Shown here: one piece after another, positions 58,361-64,000 of the stretch
Layout: every line of letters starts with the position of its first letter
How positions within the stretch are numbered: the stretch's first letter is position 1
Source of the DNA: Zerene cesonia
Taxonomy: Eukaryota; Arthropoda; Insecta; Lepidoptera; Pieridae
Direction of reading: 5' to 3'
Assembly: GCF_012273895.1 (NCBI RefSeq)
Contig: NC_052102.1
Span: 7,152,917-7,216,916, forward strand
DNA: 64,000 nucleotides
Made by a program: the position numbers and the translations under genes
Notes under the pieces: model-generated
What the model was told of the DNA's origin: nothing
The model's input: only the letters and a program-made list of their open reading frames with translations
Database searches by the model: none

Positions 58361-60140
58361 TGAACGGTAACAGTATCGAAGACGATAGATTATCTGTGCA
58401 CTATTCATGAGATGGATGAAATTGGACCATATATACCTATGAACGTCTGAATCTATTGTTATTGCTCGCCAGTATCGCAGTACCGAATAAACTTTACATT
58501 GATTAGGCCGCCTAACAGTTATTTATTACATGGATGAAGCTTTGTTTAGTTTTAAAATAAAGAGATGTTCCCATTTAAAATGTTTTTTTTTTTTCAATTT
58601 TATTTAACGAGATAGTACTGGAGTTAAAATAAAATGCAGTAAGAATCCAAAGTATGCATATAATATATTGGTAGTGAGGAACGGTGACCGACGACGCCCA
58701 TATATCTTGTGACGGGCTGCGTGATCTATTGCCGCTGATCAAACCTCCTCTACAAGCAATCCATGCTGTTATAGCCTGACATTAAAAAGTTGACGCATCT
58801 AAGTGAAATCAATATCTGCCGTCGTAAATAAGTAATGGTATTTTCTATCGGCGATGTTTCAGATGAGAGAAAATTTCACTTGCGCACCCCGTAATATTTT
58901 GTTTGTGGAAATTTCTCACATGTTTGCAATAAAAAGCCTAAAACCAGCAAAACTGTCAGCCGTGCATGGAAATTTCGCTAACATTCGCGTTGCCACATTC
59001 ATGTTGTGCTTATTTCAAAGAGCAATACGTGACACTTTTCGTGTATCACGTACTAAAATATGAAATTGAAATGCAACATAGGCTCCAAGTTAATCATGAA
59101 CTAGGTGACATCAATTTTGTGAATAGTCGCGAGTGGATTTTGTTTTTTAATTGTTTTATCTCTCAATCATTAAACTAGAAGAAATTTGTAAATATAAAAA
59201 GTGTTATAAATACATTAGCATACCTACGGTAAAAAAATGACAAGAGTAACTCATTAAGTCGCAGTTTGCTCGTTAGCCACGCAATTCTCTCGCGTCGTAT
59301 AAGGTGCGATCATGTGGAAGCAATTCACGACTTAATGTGAACACTGACAACACTGAACTGTACTATTGACGTACGAACTTTTAATAGCATCCATGTACCT
59401 CGTTATCTAACGAATAAAATGTCAAGACATCTGTTATCATTGAAATACGACTATTTTGACGGTTTTAAAGTGGACATTAATTAGTATTGATGTGACATCC
59501 TGCCGTTTGTTGAATCCGTGCTTGGAATACGGTTCGAGGGTCGAGGCCAGGGACACAGCTGATTAATTAGTTACATGAACTTATATATAAAGAAAAACTG
59601 AATTTAAATAAAAACATTTACAAAACAATCATTTTTAATTACGAGGTGAACGTTCTGAAATATTGAGTATGATTACATGCGTTTCATATTTTATTCTATA
59701 CTTTTCTTCCCATAGACTAATTCAAATGAAAATATAGGTAGGTATATACGCTTATTCAGACGGTTTTAATTTTATCGTGAACGGAGTTCGTTAACCTCTG
59801 ATCATTTGTCTTAACGGTTCTTACGGAAGAACATAAAATGAATCACTTCTCTTCTTACTTTTCTGTTTCTTTCACTAGTTTCGTCGGATATTATTATGAC
59901 GACACTAAAACATTTATCGGTTTCGTCGTTCGCGATCCAATAACTAGTCGGTGAATTTTTCTTTTTCTGAACTGAATTGGAATGTCGATGGTTTACAATA
60001 GAAATTACTTTTGTTTGTGCTATAGCGTAGTTTGCGATGACTGCACGCCCTTGCTAAATAAGCAAGTTCAGTATTAACTCGATGAGGTCGTACAAGGAGG
60101 GTAGAAATACATGTGGTGGGATTGTTATAGCTGAGGCGTG
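58361..60140. other. Mostly A+T-rich non-coding region
   Basis: A small GC-richer patch is at 58675-58760 ('cggtgaccgacgacgcccat'). Frames of up to 70 codons have no domain. No repeat recognised. Confidence 0.5.
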
Positions 60141-61045
60141 GTGTGCATTTAGGAGAGGTTTTTGTCGGCAGGTTCGTTAGTAGGCGCGAGCTGGCGCCGC
60201 TACAGTACTCGTGCTCAAGTGCGCTCCTCCAACTCTTTAACTGCCTACATGAAGGATACTTCACTGTGCACTCTCCTATTATAAACTGCTCTTTTAATGG
60301 TTTGCGCCGATTTTAATTATTCTGCCGATTTTATTTGTACTACGTTTATTTATACTAGGCACGTTCCATAATTGTTCAGCACTCTTTGTTAATCCTATAA
60401 AATACGGTCTATTAATGAATAAGCTTCGCTTTGCAAGAGTGGATGCTATATCGACTGAATTTATTTTACAGATAAAATAAGAAAATTTGTAAGGAAAATG
60501 TTTTATTTGAAAACGTTCTAGATCAAGGCTTAAATTGTGTTATATCGGTTTAGAGATAGGGACTATTCCAATATATCGACTACCTCTAGTATGATTATAT
60601 GAGCGAATACAGGGGTCGCTACCCGCGATAGATTTTCTCATCAACATAGCGGGCGCATGCCGGGATTGTATACGAAACACAAATTTGAACGATAATCCAG
60701 TTATTTCGCAATGCTGGCCGCATCGGATACTGCAGCAACAAAATCTATTAAGTTCGCCAGCTCGTTCCATCGCAGCGTGCAATAATGCACACGTTGTAGC
60801 CTTTAGCGAGCTCGCGACTGAGCGTGCGGCTCTGCTCCACGACCGCTGATTAGCACACGCACAATATCCACTAAATTGGATAATACACTTAAAATACAAT
60901 CGCGCTATAAACGCTCCGTAATCTAGTGACGTAGCTGCCGATGAGCATATTAATTTGTCGCGGGAATGGGATTAGCAACGTGGGCGGCGTGCGGCGTGCG
61001 GCGTGCGTGATGCGATCATTGGCTTACATCGCTCTAATGTATAAT
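60141..61045. promoter_or_regulatory. Mixed islands with a 7-bp tandem repeat
   Basis: Patches at 60165-60260 and 60630-60860 hold open frames on the minus strand (106 and 119 codons) without recognisable domains. The 119-codon one has an ATG but a translation rich in Cys, Arg and Ser with no known pattern. At 60984-61004 the unit GCGGCGT is repeated three times, next to GGGATTAGC, a Bicoid/Otx-type core (about 60967). Regulatory DNA is favoured over coding. Confidence 0.3.
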
Positions 61046-62695
61046 GCGAATCCTATCTTTAAATCATCTTCTGAGCTTTCAATTGCTCTCAATCGATATT
61101 TATAACGTAGCTATTTTACTTTCTGACAAACAACCGCTAATATATATAAAAGTGATATTGACTTTTCAAATTTGGGTCCTCAAATTAAAAGTTTTATTTG
61201 TTCTGAAACGATTTTTGGTTGGTAGAAGAGCACAGTGGGCGCGAGGCAATATTTCTTATTTTGACGGCTGGATCGCGAGAGCGCGCCCCCGGCTCCGTCT
61301 TCCAACTTTCTAGGCGTCGCTTTAGAGTGTTTCGTTTTCGTGAAAACTTTTAAACTATACGCTTTTCTTTATTGTCTTCCTAGAGATCGACGATGTACGT
61401 AAAATTTAAACCTGCGCCGCTACAAATCGCTACGTTTAAAGTTGTGCGCTGGAACTTTAGAAAATACAAAAGGAGCAACCGAAACGTATTGCAAAAAATC
61501 TTTTCATATTTTCAACTTAGTAACAAAAGTGCGACGGTTACGTGTTCTATATGCTTAGATAATGATACTGGTTTTAGAGAGCCCCGCCTTTTGATGGTCC
61601 TCTTAGCGCTCCTCCCTTTGCTTTTTTCTTTGCCTCGGCTGTGAATAGCCACGTGAACGCCCGTGTGAATGATGTCTCTTGTGATTCGTTGATGATCTAT
61701 TCTTTGCGAATAATCCGTGTGTTAAGTCCTTAAAGACGTTTACAACAACTGCGACACGACAACTGCGTACTGTCTCATATATTTCACAAAGACGAGTAAA
61801 AATTATAATTTTCGCAACGGCGAAGGGTTCGCGGCCTACATCAATTTAAATTGAAACTCGTTCCAGCAGCGGTCACCGCCAGTTAACTTGTAACTCACTT
61901 TTGATGTATCGTTGTTTTTGTACAGTTAGAAACCTTGTAAACATTCAGCTAGGAAAGTTTTGGGACCAGCGCTTTATATATAACACGAGTATGTACATTT
62001 ATAATTTGAATAAAACTTCCAAACAACTACACCTGCTAGAGCCATCAGTCTGGTGAAATTTGTTTTATATGAACTGCAAGATAAGCCCAAAGTTGTGACA
62101 CGACTTTAGTTAGCGAATTTGTCAGCGCGTAGTTGGGGAGTCGACCTTAACAATAGAGACCTTAGATATTCTTAGAAATTGTTTGCCTTTTGTTAAAATT
62201 ATACTGTGAACAGTAACTCACTTTTAAGTTTCTTGTAATCATGCAAATTCAAACCTGATAAGGTTTTAATCATTTTAGTCTTTATATATAGATACGTATT
62301 TTTGCAATTAATTTTTTAGTAAACTCATAGACAGTTAAGTAATTGATACGATAAAAAGATATTTCGGTTAATCCTCAATTCAATTAAAATAAATACTTAT
62401 GTAGTCATGAGCAACCTTGCTGATTTCGTTACTTTATACAACCTTAAATAACTTCGCAAACTTTCTTTAAACAGAATAAATAACTTACTTTTAGGGATAA
62501 AACACCTCTTTATTGTGAAATTTAGAACATCTTCATTGAAAAAGAATGTCAAACTATCTGCTATTATAACTACTATTATCGCTTTTATTCTTCAAATTGT
62601 AGGAACATGACCAGCCTCGAAGTTATGGTAAAGAACCTCGTGTAATTTATCTAATTTGTTAAATATTACGATGTTCCAGGTAATAACTATACCTT
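61046..62695. other. Mostly A+T-rich non-coding region
   Basis: GC-richer patches lie at 61215-61315 and 61640-61680; the latter has an E-box GCCACGTGA at about 61650. Frames of 83-89 codons have no domain. No classified repeat. Confidence 0.45.
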
Positions 62696-63195
62696 AGTCG
62701 AAGGTGGTAAGTGCCTCCGCCAGTCGGCATTCTAGGGTTTTATGTAAATGTATAGCCGATAAACCGCCCTCGGGCCGAGCGTCACTCATTTGCATTCATG
62801 GGCTCGTAACCCTTGCTCGCCCGTCCACAGGCCGCGCAGCCTCATCCTACCGGAGCCGACGCAAAACTTACTGCCTCGCCTTTTGCACAATAATTTACGA
62901 CGCCTCGTGTAATACGTCCAGGCTGCGATATGAGTTCGCCGATAAAGAGTGTAAGGTCGCGGCGTCGGTTCGATTTACATATTATATTAAACTCGACGTC
63001 GCCGGGGCCTCTATCCTGCGTCGCCACCGGCCGTTACGCTAGAACTTTTCTCAATTTTTCCGCCCATAAAACGCCCCAAACGAAAGTTTTCTCCGTCCTC
63101 CGCGTGAGGTCGAGTGTAAATACACTTTTTATAATGTACTTAGTCACTCTGTCGCCCCTCTCACAGGACTTCTTTAATAAGGACTCGGTTTTATC
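62696..63195. promoter_or_regulatory. Long GC-rich island, candidate enhancer
   Basis: About 500 bp of complex, non-repetitive sequence. It combines CpG words ('gccctcgggccgagcgtcac', 'gacgtcgccggggcctc') with A+T cores such as GCCGATAAA (twice, about 62754 and 62938), ATTTACGACG and CCATAAAACGCC. Open frames of 98-112 codons on the plus strand and 61 on the minus overlap, as expected for CpG-rich non-coding DNA. This is among the best enhancer candidates here. Confidence 0.4.
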
Positions 63196-63925
63196 TCATT
63201 TCGTTAAAATTGTCAGTCGTAAATAATGTCCTAAATAGAAAAAAACGGTTTTAATTTTACCTTTGAAACATTTATCATTTCGATAAATCATAAAATAACG
63301 AATTAGTATATTCATATATGAGGAAAAATTGTTTAAAGCTAATATTTTCCGAGAATATATTCTAGCCATACGTATTTGTTTGGCTCTTTCGCGCGAAGTA
63401 TATTATGTCAATGTACATTAAAGTTAATACTACGCGTATGCTTGTTCACTCGTGAAATAGGATACTGCAGCGTTTATAAAATGCAAAATATGGTAAAAGT
63501 TCGCTATGCAATTATGCATACATATGACAGCATTATGAATAATTTATTTTCAACCCGACGAAAAATAATGGCTTATTGTTTAATAAAGTAAAGAATTAAA
63601 GCAAAATATGTTGAAACTACGCTATTATAGAATTCTTAATATATGAAACAATGTAATACAATGGCATTTCAGTCGGATCGTTGCTATGTATAGCTTATGC
63701 CAACACACACATATATGATATAAAGCGCTCCAATTAGCGTAAGTGTGAAGTCCTGTTTTACCCAGAATAGCGGACAGACATTACACGGTCTGCGTGGTAA
63801 TTTATTATTCATCAGTCAAACAATTAACAGTCAATTAATTACACTAACAGACGCGTTTGTAAACGACGTTTTATTAAAACTTTACAACAATTCGTAATGC
63901 TTAAAAGCGAGCTTAAGTATAGGTA
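63196..63925. other. A+T-rich non-coding stretch
   Basis: The 71-codon frame at 63376-63591 has no domain. No repeat recognised. Confidence 0.55.
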
Positions 63926-63930
63926 CTTAC

Positions 63931-64000
63931 CCCGTTGGAAAGTTAGAGTGCAAACCGACAATGAATTTAAGTACGATTGCAATCGATGCTGTGGACAATG
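63931..64000 (-). other. Candidate partial exon at the right edge (minus strand)
   Basis: A strong minus-strand donor CCAACGGG|GTAAGTACC ends an exon at 63931 that would begin beyond the window or at an acceptor-like TTGTCCACAG near 63989. Two frames are open over the 70 nt. One reads '..AIVLKFIVGLHSNFPT', which looks protein-like but matches nothing I recognise. It could be coding or leader sequence of a gene lying to the right and transcribed leftwards through this window. Confidence 0.3.

Noticed and set aside
60540..60899. 119-codon minus-strand frame
   Set aside because: No recognisable domain. It lies in a composition island and is better explained as a GC-richer non-coding block.
62704..63042. 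112-codon frame and overlapping 98- and 61-codon frames
   Set aside because: Three frames on two strands are open in the same CpG-rich island, so chance openness is the simpler reading.
1..64000. CRISPR array, prophage, bacterial operon or plasmid origin
   Set aside because: No spaced direct repeats, no ribosome binding sites and no dense coding. Base composition and repeats are those of an insect nuclear genome.
1..64000. Assignment to a named locus, for example a wing-pattern lncRNA region or a Hox intergenic region
   Set aside because: The gene-poor, island-rich layout would fit several such loci, but I could recognise no diagnostic microRNA, homeobox or other coding exon to support one.

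Overview
The window looks like nuclear DNA of a moth or butterfly (Lepidoptera). It is strongly A+T-rich, and it carries repeats I recognise from lepidopteran genomes: short Helitron-like elements ending CTAG|T, a tRNA-derived SINE ending in a 'ggacacgggact' type tail, an A-tailed LINE 3' end containing the 'cgcctgatggtaagcg' motif, and a 5S-rRNA-like repeat. The species cannot be fixed from the sequence. A run of 100 N at 57128-57227 is an assembly gap.

I find no convincing protein-coding gene. Every open frame is short (137 codons at most), many lack an ATG, and several overlap open frames on the other strand inside GC-rich islands. The layout fits a gene-poor regulatory landscape or a very large intron: long A+T-rich stretches broken by about twenty 100-500 bp islands of higher G+C with mixed transcription-factor-type motifs. 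Without alignments, 'conserved enhancer' remains an inference for each island.

Some segments look like non-coding first exons or small exons, judged by core-promoter and splice signals. On the + strand these are 12.07-12.25 kb (initiator-like start, donor AAG|GTAAAC) and 51.26-51.47 kb (GC-rich core promoter with a 17-bp hairpin and G-runs upstream, initiator TCAGTC, donor CAT|GTAAGT), plus a possible acceptor and 22-codon smORF at 55.43 kb. On the - strand they are 47.36-47.45 kb (TATAAA, donor CAG|GTGAGT), 31.245-31.359 kb (acceptor and donor around a GC-rich 115-nt block), 55.018-55.113 kb, and a partial exon at the right edge (63.931-64.000 kb). The - strand candidates could belong to one long transcript running right to left, and the + strand ones to divergent transcripts. 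This is inference.

Repeats by region: 3.5-4.3 kb is a composite of a 58-bp dimer, a degenerate tRNA-Leu-like SINE head and a dispersed repeat. At 13.5 kb is a SINE with 12-bp target duplications. At 23.2-25.9, 28.8, 38.7 and 40.4 kb are Helitron-like fragments. At 31.6-31.96 kb is an A-tailed LINE end, and at 36.7-36.9 kb a 5S-like repeat. The most unusual object is at 27.28-27.42 kb: a tRNA-like gene with intact Pol III boxes, flanked by 22-nt inverted repeats and then by 13-bp direct repeats.
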